Below, in pieces: positions 1 to 8,250 of a stretch of DNA of 35,792 nt. Location: NCBI GenBank assembly GCA_947380655.1, contig CANCRX010000028.1:1-35792 (forward strand), given 5' to 3'. How positions within the stretch are numbered: position 1 is the first letter of the stretch; every line of letters begins with the position of its first letter. This stretch comes from Alcaligenaceae bacterium (GTDB lineage: Bacteria; Pseudomonadota; Gammaproteobacteria; Burkholderiales; Burkholderiaceae_B). Under the pieces are notes generated by a model. That model had not been told where the DNA came from. It saw nothing but the letters and a program-made list of their open reading frames with translations, and searched no databases. A program made the translations under genes and the position numbers.

Positions 1-222
1 ATGGCCTACCCCATCATCCCGGGCATTTGTTTCACCTACGGCGGGATCAAGATCAATTCAAATAGCCAGGTTGTCGACCAGGATGGTCGGGCGATCCCAG
101 GACTCTATGCGGCGGGCGAGGCCACGGGGCTCTATCATCAAGTCTATACTGGGGCGACCTCTGTCATGCGCGGCGCAGTTTTTGGGAAAATCGCCGGCGA
201 ACATGCGGTGCGAGGAAAATAA
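1..222 (+). CDS. FAD-dependent dehydrogenase, C-terminal fragment (TcuA / flavocytochrome c family)
   Basis: This is the last 73 codons of a gene that begins upstream of the window; the ATG at position 1 is probably internal. The residues match the C-terminal end of the FAD_binding_2 family (fumarate reductase flavoprotein, tricarballylate dehydrogenase TcuA, 3-ketosteroid dehydrogenase). There is a 'FTYGGIKI' segment, then 'GLYAAGEATG' (the conserved G-L-Y-A-A-G-E that contacts FAD), then 'SVMRGAVFGKIAGEHA'. Such enzymes oxidise or reduce C-C bonds next to carboxylates using FAD. The Y-H-Q-V-Y-T-G spacing after the A-A-G-E motif resembles TcuA-like proteins more than SdhA. The family assignment is firm, the substrate is not. 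An adjacent transporter could fit, but the liv operon has its own leader and a 221-base gap separates them. Confidence 0.7.
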   Translation: MAYPIIPGICFTYGGIKINSNSQVVDQDGRAIPGLYAAGEATGLYHQVYTGATSVMRGAVFGKIAGEHAVRGK

Positions 223-240
223 AAAATTGCATGACTTGTC

Positions 241-261
241 GGCACGCCTCAAAAACGTGCC
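241..261 (+). other. inverted repeat downstream of the TcuA-like gene
   Basis: A perfect 6-base stem, GGCACG at 241-246 with CGTGCC at 256-261, has a 9-base A-rich loop and lies 19 bases after the stop codon. No run of T follows, so it is not a standard intrinsic terminator. It may stabilise the 3' end of the transcript or mark a Rho-dependent end. A second small inverted repeat, GTGCA/TGCAC with a 5-base loop, lies at 280-294. Confidence 0.3.
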
Positions 262-341
262 AAATCAGCCTCAAAAGAAGTGCACCCGTTGCACGGACGC
301 AAGATTCACGCACCGCCACAGTTACTTATGATTTCAACCAT

Positions 342-353
342 AGGGAATTCCCT
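342..353. promoter_or_regulatory. 12-base perfect palindrome upstream of livK
   Basis: AGGGAATTCCCT is perfectly self-complementary and sits about 90 bases before the livK start codon, in the AT-rich leader between the TcuA-like gene and livK. Such a position suits an operator or activator site for the liv operon. I cannot name the regulator. The only -10-like element seen between here and the gene is TATAAA at 385-390, which lacks a convincing -35 partner. Confidence 0.3.
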
Positions 354-443
354 GTTTTATGGGTTAATTGGCGTATCTGCTACCTATAAAGCGGTAAGAT
401 CTTAACTGCGATATCCGCAATCTGATTCCGACGGAGTTCAACC

Positions 444-1589
444 ATGCAAAACAAAATGTTCAAAGTCCTGCCTTTTGCCGCAGCACTGGCTATCCTCGCT
501 GCGGGCAACACTGCCAGCGCCCAAGAAGTTGTCGTCAAAATTGGACACGTTGGTCCACTGACTGGCGCGATTGCCCACCTAGGTAAAGACAACGAAAACG
601 GCGCACGTCTGGCTGTTGAAGAAATCAATAAGGCTGGCTTGACCATTGATGGTAAAAAAGTCAAGCTTGAGCTGGTCGCTGAAGACGACGCTGGTGATCC
701 AAAGACAGGTACAGCGGTTGCCCAGAAACTGGTTGACGCTAAAGTCGCAGCCGTTGTTGGCCACCTCAACTCAGGTGTCTCGATTCCTGCAGCAAAAATC
801 TACAGCGATGCAGGCATTACCCAGATTTCACCTTCGTCAACCAACCCTGACTACACCAAGCAAGGTTTCAAAACGACTTACCGTGTGGTCGCAACGGACG
901 CACAGCAGGGCCCAGCACTGGCTAACTATGCTTCAAAAGGTCTGAAAGCCAAAAAAGTTGCCATCATTGATGACGCAACCGCTTACGGTAAAGGTCTGGC
1001 TGATGAGTTTGAAAAAACTGCTAAGGCTAATGGCATGACCGTTGTTGCACGCGAGGCCACCAACGACAAAGCAACAGATTTCAAAGCTATTCTGACCAAG
1101 GTCAAAGGCACACAACCTGAAGTCATCATGTACGGTGGTATGGACGCAACCGGCGGCCCACTGGCTAAACAAGCACGCGAACTCGGCATCAAAGCCAAGA
1201 TCGTTGGCGGTGACGGGATGTGTACCGATAAAGTCGCTGAACTCGCTGGTGTGGCAGTCGAAAACATCATCTGCTCAGAAGCCGGCATGGCCTTGTCCAA
1301 GATGGCTAAAGGCGCTGACTTTGAAAAAGCTTACAAAGCCCGCTTCAACACTGGTGTTCAAATCTACGCACCATTCACCTATGACGCAGTCTATGTGATT
1401 GCTGACGCGATGAAACGTGCTAATTCGACCACACCTGCTGCGATTCTGGCGCAGATGCCTACGACCAACTACAACGGTCTGATCGGTAATGTTGCATTTG
1501 ATGCAAAAGGCGACATGAAAGAAGGCATCATCACTCTGTACGAATTCAAAGACAAAAAGAAAGCTGTTCTTGATATCGTCAAAATGTAA
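444..1589 (+). CDS. livK: Branched-chain amino acid ABC transporter, periplasmic substrate-binding protein
   Basis: This 381-residue periplasmic protein is the receptor of a HAAT-family ABC transporter and delivers leucine/isoleucine/valine or a related ligand to the LivHM membrane pair. It starts with a typical signal peptide (residues 1-26, cleavage at A-S-A|Q-E), followed by the Peripla_BP_6 (type I fold) opening 'VVKIGHVGPLTG'. The region around 'ISPSSTNP' (about residue 130) corresponds to the ligand-contacting serine/threonine segment of LivJ/LivK. Length matches the family. The start at 444 is supported by ACGGAG at 431-436 with a 7-base spacer. It is the first gene of livKHMGF and is cut off from livH by a strong terminator, as expected for a receptor made in excess. 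Several related binding proteins take amides, urea or aromatic acids, so the ligand is not certain. Confidence 0.92.
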   Translation: MQNKMFKVLPFAAALAILAAGNTASAQEVVVKIGHVGPLTGAIAHLGKDNENGARLAVEEINKAGLTIDGKKVKLELVAEDDAGDPKTGTAVAQKLVDAKVAAVVGHLNSGVSIPAAKIYSDAGITQISPSSTNPDYTKQGFKTTYRVVATDAQQGPALANYASKGLKAKKVAIIDDATAYGKGLADEFEKTAKANGMTVVAREATNDKATDFKAILTKVKGTQPEVIMYGGMDATGGPLAKQARELGIKAKIVGGDGMCTDKVAELAGVAVENIICSEAGMALSKMAKGADFEKAYKARFNTGVQIYAPFTYDAVYVIADAMKRANSTTPAAILAQMPTTNYNGLIGNVAFDAKGDMKEGIITLYEFKDKKKAVLDIVKM

Positions 1590-1610
1590 TTCAGCTTTTT
1601 TCAGCTGACC

Positions 1611-1648
1611 ACACGGCACCGCAGAATCTTTGCGGTGCCGTGTTTTTT
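1611..1648 (+). terminator. Intrinsic terminator between livK and livH
   Basis: A perfect stem of at least 12 base pairs is formed by CACGGCACCGCA at 1612-1623 and TGCGGTGCCGTG at 1631-1642, with a 7-base loop (1624-1630) and six T residues at 1643-1648. The flanking A at 1611 can pair with T1643. This is a textbook Rho-independent terminator. It lies 11 bases before the livH start, inside an otherwise compact operon, so it probably acts as a partial terminator that sets a high ratio of binding protein to permease. Confidence 0.92.
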
Positions 1649-1659
1649 AGAGAGTATTC

Positions 1660-2595
1660 ATGGATATTTTCATCCAGCAAGTCATGAATGGATTAGTGCT
1701 AGGAAGTATCTACGCACTGATTGCCCTGGGTTACACCATGGTGTACGGGATTTTAGGCATCATCAACTTCGCGCATGGCGAGGTGTTGATGGTTGGAGCC
1801 CTTACGGCACTGTCCACGATCGCAGGCCTGAAAATGGTTGCTCCCGGACTGCCTGACTGGCTGACTCTGGTCATCGCCACACTGATTGCCATGAGCGTCT
1901 GCGGGCTGCTGTCTTACACCATTGAGCGTGTTGCCTATCGACCGCTACGCAATGCCCCACGTCTTGCCCCTCTGATTACTGCGATTGGCGTATCAATCAT
2001 TCTGCAGACACTTGCCATGATCATCTGGTCGCGCAATCCGCTGATATTCCCTGAATTGTTGCCCTCCGACCCGATCGATATCTTTACGACGGGCGCGACC
2101 ATCACCGGCAAGGAAATCGTCATCATCGTGATGGCCTTAGTCGTGATGTCAGGTCTGTTAATCCTGGTCAACAAAACAAAACTCGGCCGTGCGATGCGTG
2201 CAACGGCTGAAAACCCGAAGGTCGCAGGCCTGATGGGTGTGAATCCGAATTTTGTGATCTCCGCGACCTTTGTGATCGGTGGCGCGCTCGCAGCGGTTGC
2301 AGGCGTCATGATGGCAACCAATTACGGTAATGCGCACTTTTACATGGGATTTATCCCTGGGCTGAAAGCTTTTACCGCAGCCGTACTCGGTGGTATCGGC
2401 AACCTCCAGGGCGCCATGGTTGGTGGGCTCCTGCTCGGGCTGATTGAGGCATTGGGTGCGGGCTATATCGGCGATCTGACCGGCGGAATCTTTGGCTCCA
2501 ACTATCAGGACGTGTTTGCTTTCATCGTACTCATCACCGTTCTGGTGTTCCGTCCGTCCGGCATTATGGGCGAACGTGTTGCCGACCGCGCTTAA
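1660..2595 (+). CDS. livH: Branched-chain amino acid ABC transporter permease LivH
   Basis: This 311-residue inner-membrane protein has about eight hydrophobic segments and is half of the LivHM channel. The opening 'VMNGLVLGSIYALIALGYTMVYGILGIINFAHGE' region is the signature of the BPD_transp_2 / LivH family. The cytoplasmic loop near residues 175-195 ('GRAMRATAENPKVAGLMGVN') is the EAA-like contact with the ATPases LivG and LivF. The start at 1660 has a purine-rich AGAGAG at 1649-1654 just upstream, directly after the terminator T-run. The stop is 12 bases before livM, so the two are surely co-translated. Confidence 0.93.
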   Translation: MDIFIQQVMNGLVLGSIYALIALGYTMVYGILGIINFAHGEVLMVGALTALSTIAGLKMVAPGLPDWLTLVIATLIAMSVCGLLSYTIERVAYRPLRNAPRLAPLITAIGVSIILQTLAMIIWSRNPLIFPELLPSDPIDIFTTGATITGKEIVIIVMALVVMSGLLILVNKTKLGRAMRATAENPKVAGLMGVNPNFVISATFVIGGALAAVAGVMMATNYGNAHFYMGFIPGLKAFTAAVLGGIGNLQGAMVGGLLLGLIEALGAGYIGDLTGGIFGSNYQDVFAFIVLITVLVFRPSGIMGERVADRA

Positions 2596-2607
2596 CGGAG
2601 ACGCCTG

Positions 2608-3723
2608 ATGACTATCCGCACACAAAAAACACTCTGGTCGGTTGCCGCCTTTGTTGCAATCGCTCTGGTTGCGCCCTTCCTTGCACAAGCACTCGGTGGC
2701 AACTACTGGGTCCGCGTGCTTGATTTTGCCCTGCTCTACATCATGCTGGCGCTGGGCCTGAATATCGTAGTGGGCTTTGCCGGTCTGCTCGATCTGGGCT
2801 ACATCGCGTTTTATGCGGTCGGTGCCTATCTGATGGCGCTTTTGAGTTCGCCGCACCTCACTACACAATTTGCGGCACTGGCCCACTTGTTTCCTGACGG
2901 TATTCATCTCGGATTCTGGTGGATCGTTTTGCTCGCCGCACCTGTGGCGGCCTTGTTTGGTGCAGTCCTCGGCGCCCCCACCCTCAAACTGCGCGGTGAC
3001 TATCTGGCGATTGTGACGCTAGGCTTCGGCGAGATTATTCGTATTTTTATGAATAACCTGGACCGCCCGGTCAATATCACCAACGGTCCAAAAGGGATTA
3101 CGGCTGTGGACTCGGTGAGTTTATTTGGATTGAATTTTTCCAAATCACATGAGCTGTTTGGTTTTACCTTCACGCCAGTAGTGCTGTACTACTACCTGCT
3201 GATTGCCATGGTTGTGATAGTTGTCTTTGTCAGTCTGAGACTGCAGCACTCACGCATTGGTCGCGCCTGGGTTGCCATTCGCGAGGACGAAATCGCAGCC
3301 AAGGCGATGGGGATCAATACCCGTAACGTCAAACTCCTGGCCTTTGCCATGGGCGCGGCCTTTGGCGGTGTCTCGGGTGCGGTATTCGGCGCGTTTCAAG
3401 GCTTCGTCTCGCCCGAGTCCTTCGTGCTGTGGGAATCCATTTACGTGCTGGCGATCGTTGTGCTGGGTGGCATGGGGCATATCCCTGGCGTCATTCTCGG
3501 CGGTATTTTGCTGGTGGGTTTCCAGGAACTCCTGCGCGCAGGTGCTGTGCCGGTTCAGACGATGTTATTTGGTAAAGTCCTGATCGATGCAGAGGTATTA
3601 CGCTCCCTGCTGTTTGGCTTAGCACTGGTGGTGGTGATGCTCTACAGACCCTCGGGCCTGTGGCCTGCCCCAAAACGTGAAGACCGCCCCGTCACCCGCC
3701 GCGCTGCTGGCGTGGACGCCTAA
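2608..3723 (+). CDS. livM: Branched-chain amino acid ABC transporter permease LivM
   Basis: The second permease half is 371 residues, with about ten hydrophobic segments. The 'LGLNIVVGFAGLLDLGYIAFYAVGAYL' region near residue 45-75 is the LivM signature. The loop 'RIGRAWVAIREDEIAAKAMGIN' near residue 210-235 carries the A-I-R-E-D-E-x-A-A motif that docks on the ATP-binding subunits. The C-terminus has the family's 'YRPSGLWP'. Start at 2608 is preceded by GGAGACGCC. The gap to livG is only 11 bases and contains AAAGGAGA, a strong ribosome-binding site for livG. Confidence 0.93.
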   Translation: MTIRTQKTLWSVAAFVAIALVAPFLAQALGGNYWVRVLDFALLYIMLALGLNIVVGFAGLLDLGYIAFYAVGAYLMALLSSPHLTTQFAALAHLFPDGIHLGFWWIVLLAAPVAALFGAVLGAPTLKLRGDYLAIVTLGFGEIIRIFMNNLDRPVNITNGPKGITAVDSVSLFGLNFSKSHELFGFTFTPVVLYYYLLIAMVVIVVFVSLRLQHSRIGRAWVAIREDEIAAKAMGINTRNVKLLAFAMGAAFGGVSGAVFGAFQGFVSPESFVLWESIYVLAIVVLGGMGHIPGVILGGILLVGFQELLRAGAVPVQTMLFGKVLIDAEVLRSLLFGLALVVVMLYRPSGLWPAPKREDRPVTRRAAGVDA

Positions 3724-3734
3724 AGGAGACCAGC

Positions 3735-4511
3735 ATGAGTGAACCAAAAATCCTGCTGTCCGTACAAGGCGTCAACAAACGCTTCGGTGGACTGCAAGCT
3801 TTATCCGATGTCGGCCTGCACATTAATACCGGTGAAATCTATGGACTGATTGGCCCGAACGGCGCCGGCAAAACGACTTTTTTTAATGTGATTACAGGTC
3901 TTTACACCCCGGATTCCGGAAAATTCGTACTCGGTGGCCGCGCCTATCAACCGACCGCCGTGCACGAGGTTGCGAAAGCCGGTATTGCACGGACCTTTCA
4001 AAATATTCGTTTGTTTGGCGATATGACCGCGCTCGAAAACGTGATGGTCGGGCGGCACGTGCGCACGCATGCAGGCGTATTTGGTGCGATTTTCAGGCCT
4101 CCTGGCGTCGTTCGCGAAGAAGCTGAAGTTCAGGAAATCGCACACGAGCTACTCGAATACGTCGGTATCGGACATTACGCGCACTACACCGCACGCAACC
4201 TGTCCTATGGACACCAGCGCCGCCTTGAAATCGCGCGCGCACTAGCGACAGAGCCACAGTTATTAGCGCTGGACGAACCCGCTGCGGGGATGAACGCGAC
4301 CGAAAAAGTCGAGCTGCGTGCGCTGCTAGACAAAATACGTAGTGATGGCCGCACTATCTTGCTGATCGAGCATGACGTCAAACTCGTGATGGGTCTATGC
4401 AACCGACTCACCGTGCTTGACTACGGCAAGGTCATCGCACAAGGCGTGCCGCATGACGTACAAAACAATCCCGCTGTGATCGAAGCCTATCTGGGCACTC
4501 CTGCACATTGA
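3735..4511 (+). CDS. livG: Branched-chain amino acid ABC transporter ATP-binding protein LivG
   Basis: This 258-residue cytoplasmic ATPase powers LivHM. Walker A is G-P-N-G-A-G-K-T at residues 40-47. The signature loop is LSYGHQ near 156-161 (the LSYG variant of LSGG is normal for LivG). Walker B ends in LALDEP with D180/E181, and the switch histidine is in 'LLIEHD'. The C-terminal 'GKVIAQGVPHDVQNNPAVIEAYLG' is the LivG-type BCA_ABC_TP_C tail. AGGAGA at 3724-3729 places the start. It ends at the edge of livF. Confidence 0.93.
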   Translation: MSEPKILLSVQGVNKRFGGLQALSDVGLHINTGEIYGLIGPNGAGKTTFFNVITGLYTPDSGKFVLGGRAYQPTAVHEVAKAGIARTFQNIRLFGDMTALENVMVGRHVRTHAGVFGAIFRPPGVVREEAEVQEIAHELLEYVGIGHYAHYTARNLSYGHQRRLEIARALATEPQLLALDEPAAGMNATEKVELRALLDKIRSDGRTILLIEHDVKLVMGLCNRLTVLDYGKVIAQGVPHDVQNNPAVIEAYLGTPAH

Positions 4512-4519
4512 GCACCTCC

Positions 4520-5239
4520 ATGACGAAAGACACCATCCTGAAGATTTCCGACCTGAAAGTCGCCTATGGGGGCATTCATGCGGTAAAAGGTATCGATCTC
4601 GAAATCCGAGAAGGCGAACTCATCACACTTATCGGTGCCAACGGCGCGGGTAAGACCACCACCATGAAAGCCATTACAGGCCTGCAAGGCTGGATTGGCG
4701 GTGAAGTGCAATACCTCGGCAAGTCGATCAAAGGCGTGCCAAGCCATGTCTTGCTCAAACAGGGACTTGCGATGGTTCCCGAAGGGCGTGGTGTGTTTTC
4801 ACGTATGACCATTACCGAAAACCTGCAAATGGGTGCTTACACGCGCAACGATACGGCTGGCATTGCCGACGATATCGAGCGTATGTTCGGAATTTTTCCT
4901 CGACTCAAAGAACGTGCGATGCAGCTCGCGGGAACCATGTCAGGCGGTGAGCAGCAAATGCTGGCAATGGCGCGCGCACTGATGAGTCAGCCACGTTTGC
5001 TTTTACTGGATGAACCATCCATGGGGCTGTCTCCCATCATGGTCGCCAAGATTTTTGAGGTCGTGCGCGACATTTCCGCCCAAGGCGTGACGGTATTGCT
5101 GGTTGAGCAAAATGCCCGACTCGCTTTGCAGGCTGCCGATCGTGCTTATGTGATGGACTCTGGTCTGATTACGATGTCAGGTGAGGCCAGGCAGATGCTC
5201 GATGATCCAAAGGTCAGAGAGGCCTATTTGGGGGAATGA
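4520..5239 (+). CDS. livF: Branched-chain amino acid ABC transporter ATP-binding protein LivF
   Basis: This is the second ATPase of the LIV transporter, 239 residues from the ATG at 4520. Walker A is G-A-N-G-A-G-K-T at 39-46, the signature is MSGGEQQ near 140-146, Walker B is LLLLDEP with D164/E165, and the H-loop position is in 'VLLVEQNA', where the Gln typical of LivF replaces His. A TTG four codons upstream at 4508 would overlap the livG stop by 4 bases, but neither start has a clear Shine-Dalgarno sequence. I prefer ATG because the family begins close to the 'ILKISDLKVAYG' strand. It is the last gene of the operon; only 44 bases separate it from convergent lipA, with no clear terminator. 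Confidence 0.92.
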   Translation: MTKDTILKISDLKVAYGGIHAVKGIDLEIREGELITLIGANGAGKTTTMKAITGLQGWIGGEVQYLGKSIKGVPSHVLLKQGLAMVPEGRGVFSRMTITENLQMGAYTRNDTAGIADDIERMFGIFPRLKERAMQLAGTMSGGEQQMLAMARALMSQPRLLLLDEPSMGLSPIMVAKIFEVVRDISAQGVTVLLVEQNARLALQAADRAYVMDSGLITMSGEARQMLDDPKVREAYLGE

Positions 5240-5283
5240 TTTCTCCCCCAGGTCTTGGGTGTATCCGCTATAGCTTTTCGTCT

Positions 5284-6261
5284 TTAAGCCTGCGCAGCCT
5301 CATGCGCCTGTTGATCGGCGTGATAAGACGAGCGCACCATTGCACCCACCGCAGCATGCTTGAATCCCATCTCGTAGGCTTTTTCTTCGAACATCTTGAA
5401 CACATCAGGATGCACGTAGCGCAGCACAGGCAGGTGGTGCTCTGAGGGCTGCAGATACTGACCGATCGTCAACATATCGACATCATGCGCACGCATGTCG
5501 CGCATCACCTCCAGGATCTCTTCGTCGGTCTCACCGAGGCCCAGCATCAGACCTGATTTAGTGGGTGTCTGAGGGTGGAGCTTTTTAAATTCTTGCAGCA
5601 ATTTAAGCGAGTGATGATAGTCTGAACCAGGACGTGCCTGCTTGTAGAGACGAGGTACGGTTTCCAGATTGTGATTCATCACATCAGGTGGTCCACCATT
5701 GAGTATTTCGAGCGCCCGATCCAGGCGACCACGGAAGTCTGGCACAAGGACTTCGATTTGAGTGATGGGAGAAAGCTCACGCACTTTCTGGATACACTCG
5801 ACGAAATGCCCTGCGCCGCCATCACGCAAATCATCGCGATCCACCGAGGTGATCACCACGTAATTCAATTTCAGTGCTGCAATAGTTTTGGCCAGATTGA
5901 CTGGCTCGTCCACATCGAGCGGATCGGGACGACCATGACCAACATCGCAAAACGGACAGCGACGCGTGCATTTATCACCCATGATCATAAAAGTCGCGGT
6001 GCCCTTGCCGAAACACTCACCGATGTTCGGGCAAGAGGCTTCTTCGCAGACAGTATGCAAATTATGTTCGCGCAAAATCTTTTTGATGTCGTAAAAACGT
6101 GAGCCGGCGGGCGCGGCTTTGACACGAATCCACTCAGGCTTTTTCAGTCTCTCTGCAGCGACCACTTTGATGGGGATGCGCGAGGTCTTCGCCTGCGACT
6201 TTTGCTTTTGGGTCGCATCGTAAGGAGCTGGACTTGCGGATTCGGTAGGTATGGTCGACAT
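5284..6261 (-). CDS. lipA: Lipoyl synthase LipA
   Basis: This radical-SAM enzyme inserts two sulfurs into octanoyl groups on lipoyl domains. The auxiliary [4Fe-4S] cluster cysteines are C72, C77 and C83 ('CEEASCPNIGEC'), and the radical-SAM cluster is the C-x3-C-x2-C at C98, C102 and C105 ('CTRRCPFC'). The C-terminal 'VRSSYHA' supplies the RSSY serine that ligates the auxiliary cluster. The start is set at 6261, giving 325 residues beginning MSTIPTES. An upstream in-frame ATG at 6291 has a better Shine-Dalgarno (GAGGG) and would add ten residues, so it cannot be excluded. It lies downstream of lipB in the same direction with a 126-base gap to the chosen start. Confidence 0.96.
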   Translation of the reverse strand: MSTIPTESASPAPYDATQKQKSQAKTSRIPIKVVAAERLKKPEWIRVKAAPAGSRFYDIKKILREHNLHTVCEEASCPNIGECFGKGTATFMIMGDKCTRRCPFCDVGHGRPDPLDVDEPVNLAKTIAALKLNYVVITSVDRDDLRDGGAGHFVECIQKVRELSPITQIEVLVPDFRGRLDRALEILNGGPPDVMNHNLETVPRLYKQARPGSDYHHSLKLLQEFKKLHPQTPTKSGLMLGLGETDEEILEVMRDMRAHDVDMLTIGQYLQPSEHHLPVLRYVHPDVFKMFEEKAYEMGFKHAAVGAMVRSSYHADQQAHEAAQA

Positions 6262-6387
6262 GATTTCTCTGGGCGGATACGGCAGAATCATATTTTACCC
6301 TCAGGTCGGGTTATTACCTGCTTGACCGGAGCCCTCGCAAGGTCAATCCCTGATCTACGTCAAGGATGATGCTTACTCAGGCAAAGC

Positions 6388-7011
6388 TCAGAGCGTGAGG
6401 GCGCAACGCATGGCGATCTGCTCAGCCAAAATGTGACCGACCTCCTGCAGACTCGCCTGCACGCCATAATCCGCCATACAGACTGTTTGTAACCCTTCGT
6501 AACCACAGGGATTAATCCCGTCAAAAGGCGTCAGGTCCATATCCACATTCAATGACAGGCCGTGATAGGTGCAACCATTGCGCACCTTGATACCAAGTGC
6601 CGCGATTTTGGCCAGATCAGCCCTGCCGGGCACATAGACCCCTGGTGCACCGGGTTTACGACAGGCATTCTCGATTCCAAACTCTGTAAGCGTTGCAATG
6701 GTCGACTCTTCGAGTTGATTGACCATTTCTTTTATAAAAATCCCGGAGCGCTTGAGATCCATCAAGACATAGGCCATCACTTGCCCAGGGCCATGATAAG
6801 TAATCTGTCCACCACGATCAGTTTTCACCACAGGGATATTGCCCGCGTAAAGCAGGTGCTCAGGCTTACCTGCCTGACCTTGGGTGTAAACAGGATGATG
6901 TTCAACCAGCCAAATTTCGTCGGCGGTATCGCTCGTGCGATCAGAAGTGAATTGCTGCATCGCCTGCCAGACAGTCTGATAGTCCGAGAGGCCTGGCCAG
7001 AGGCGGATCAT
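6388..7011 (-). CDS. lipB: Octanoyltransferase LipB
   Basis: This enzyme moves octanoyl from acyl carrier protein to lipoyl domains, the step before LipA. The 207-residue sequence contains the family pattern 'RGGQITYHGPGQ' (residues 66-77). The catalytic pair appears at K135 and C169, in 'LAKIAALGIKV' and 'INPCGYEG'. These are the same numbers as reported for the E. coli enzyme, so the start at 7011 is probably right even though no Shine-Dalgarno sequence is visible. It sits between ybeD and lipA, a common proteobacterial order. Confidence 0.95.
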   Translation of the reverse strand: MIRLWPGLSDYQTVWQAMQQFTSDRTSDTADEIWLVEHHPVYTQGQAGKPEHLLYAGNIPVVKTDRGGQITYHGPGQVMAYVLMDLKRSGIFIKEMVNQLEESTIATLTEFGIENACRKPGAPGVYVPGRADLAKIAALGIKVRNGCTYHGLSLNVDMDLTPFDGINPCGYEGLQTVCMADYGVQASLQEVGHILAEQIAMRCALTL

Positions 7012-7053
7012 CGATTCGCTACCGATGCGTCACAAAACGCTTTGAACGAAACA

Positions 7054-7329
7054 CTACAGGACAATTTTCACCATGTGGTGAGCATGCAAGGCTTTATACA
7101 GATCATCGAGCTGCTTGCGTGAGGTGGCATGGACCGTGAAGGTCAGCCCCATGTAATTGCCGCCTTTGCTTGGGCGCATCTCGACTGTCGCAGGATCAAA
7201 CTGTGGATCAAACTCCCGCACCAGATCAGAAAGTACCTGCGCCAAGTCAGGGGCCTGTTTGCCCATGACCTTGATCGGGAATTCGCAAGGATATTTGATC
7301 AGCGATTCTGATTCGGGAATATCTTTCAT
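7054..7329 (-). CDS. ybeD: YbeD/DUF493 family protein
   Basis: This 91-residue cytoplasmic protein belongs to the DUF493 (YbeD) family, which has an ACT-like ferredoxin fold and no established biochemical role. The sequence shows the expected 'YPCEFPIKVMGK' start and 'RPSKGGNYMGLTFTVHATSRKQLDDLYKAL' core. It overlaps the preceding aminotransferase gene by 4 bases (ATGA), so the two are translationally coupled. Location directly before lipB is typical and has led to suggestions of a link to lipoate metabolism; nothing in the sequence proves that. Confidence 0.92.
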   Translation of the reverse strand: MKDIPESESLIKYPCEFPIKVMGKQAPDLAQVLSDLVREFDPQFDPATVEMRPSKGGNYMGLTFTVHATSRKQLDDLYKALHAHHMVKIVL

Positions 7330-8210
7330 GCCAACGCCGCAATGCGCGCGTCATAGGCCGCGCTCAATCGTTTATAAATATCACCAGGGCGACCATTTGC
7401 AACGGGCTTGCCATCAAGTTCTACGATCGGCAGGATTTCTTTCGTGGCCGAGGACAACATCAGTTCATCGGCCGACTCGACTTCTGCGCGGTTAACGATA
7501 CGTAATTCAAAAGCAATGCCGACTTCTTTGCAGAGCTCCTCGAGAAGTCCGTAGCGGATCCCTTCGAGCACCAGGTTATTTTTCAAAGGCGCGATCAGCT
7601 TGCCATCTTTGACCACCCAGATATTGCAAGAGGAGGCCTCTGTGAGGTTGCCATCGCGAAACTGAATCACTTCGTCTACGCCAGCATCAACTGCAGCCTG
7701 CTTGGCCAGCACGTTACCCAGCAAGGAAACCGATTTGATATCGCAATGCAGCCAGCGCTCATCCGCGATACTGATGACGCGTACGCCCTGTTCACGCATG
7801 GCAGCCGATGGGCGCGCCAGTGGTGCCACCATCCCAAATACCGTGGGTGTCACAGCGGGCACTGGATAGGCATGATCACGCTTAGCGACACCACGCGAGA
7901 TCTGTAGATACACCATGGAGGTCGTCTCGGACGATCGCTCAATCAGATCATGAACCAGCTTTTCCCATTGCGCAAGGCTGTAAGGATTCTGGATTTTAAT
8001 TTTGGCCAGACTACGCTCCAGACGTGCCAGATGCTGGGCCATACGAAAGGGTTTGCGATAATAGACCGGCACAACTTCGTAAATGCCGTCACCAAAAATA
8101 AAACCTCGATCCAGCACAGAGATTTTCGCCTCGGATAATGGACCGAACGCTCCGTTAAGGTAAACAATCGGATCGCCCGACACGCCTTGAATCAACATAT
8201 TCTGAACCAT
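7326..8210 (-). CDS. Class IV PLP aminotransferase, D-amino-acid transaminase-like
   Basis: This 294-residue fold-type IV enzyme transfers amino groups with pyridoxal phosphate. The conserved 'DRGFIFGDGIYEV' block is at residues 34-46. The catalytic lysine is K159 in 'CDIKSVSLL', followed by 'NVLAKQAA'. E191 in 'NLTEASSCNIW' is the residue that contacts the PLP ring nitrogen. The 'RGFIFGDGIYEVVP' spacing favours D-alanine aminotransferase over branched-chain aminotransferase or aminodeoxychorismate lyase. Supply of D-glutamate/D-alanine would suit the neighbouring peptidoglycan carboxypeptidase. Start at 8210 is chosen; an ATG at 8198 is possible. Confidence 0.88.
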   Translation of the reverse strand: MVQNMLIQGVSGDPIVYLNGAFGPLSEAKISVLDRGFIFGDGIYEVVPVYYRKPFRMAQHLARLERSLAKIKIQNPYSLAQWEKLVHDLIERSSETTSMVYLQISRGVAKRDHAYPVPAVTPTVFGMVAPLARPSAAMREQGVRVISIADERWLHCDIKSVSLLGNVLAKQAAVDAGVDEVIQFRDGNLTEASSCNIWVVKDGKLIAPLKNNLVLEGIRYGLLEELCKEVGIAFELRIVNRAEVESADELMLSSATKEILPIVELDGKPVANGRPGDIYKRLSAAYDARIAALA

Positions 8211-8250
8211 TCTATTTCGAGATCCTATTAGCTATTGTTTATTTCAGTAT

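Noticed and set aside
364..400. Promoter of livK from TATAAA (385-390) or TAAGAT (395-400) with TTGGCG (368-373)
   Set aside because: Spacers are 11 or 21 bases, outside the usable range; no acceptable -35 partner was found.
2158..2907. 249-codon open frame on the minus strand
   Set aside because: Antisense to livH/livM; Cys/His/Gln-rich composition with no membrane or domain pattern, and the plus-strand genes are unmistakable.
5240..5283. Terminator between convergent livF and lipA
   Set aside because: Only a 4-base CCCA/TGGG stem and no T-run; too weak to call.
6322..6346. TTGACC/GGTCAA inverted repeat in the lipB-lipA gap
   Set aside because: Six-base arms with a 14-base loop and no T-run; could be chance, and no regulator of lipA with this site is known to me.
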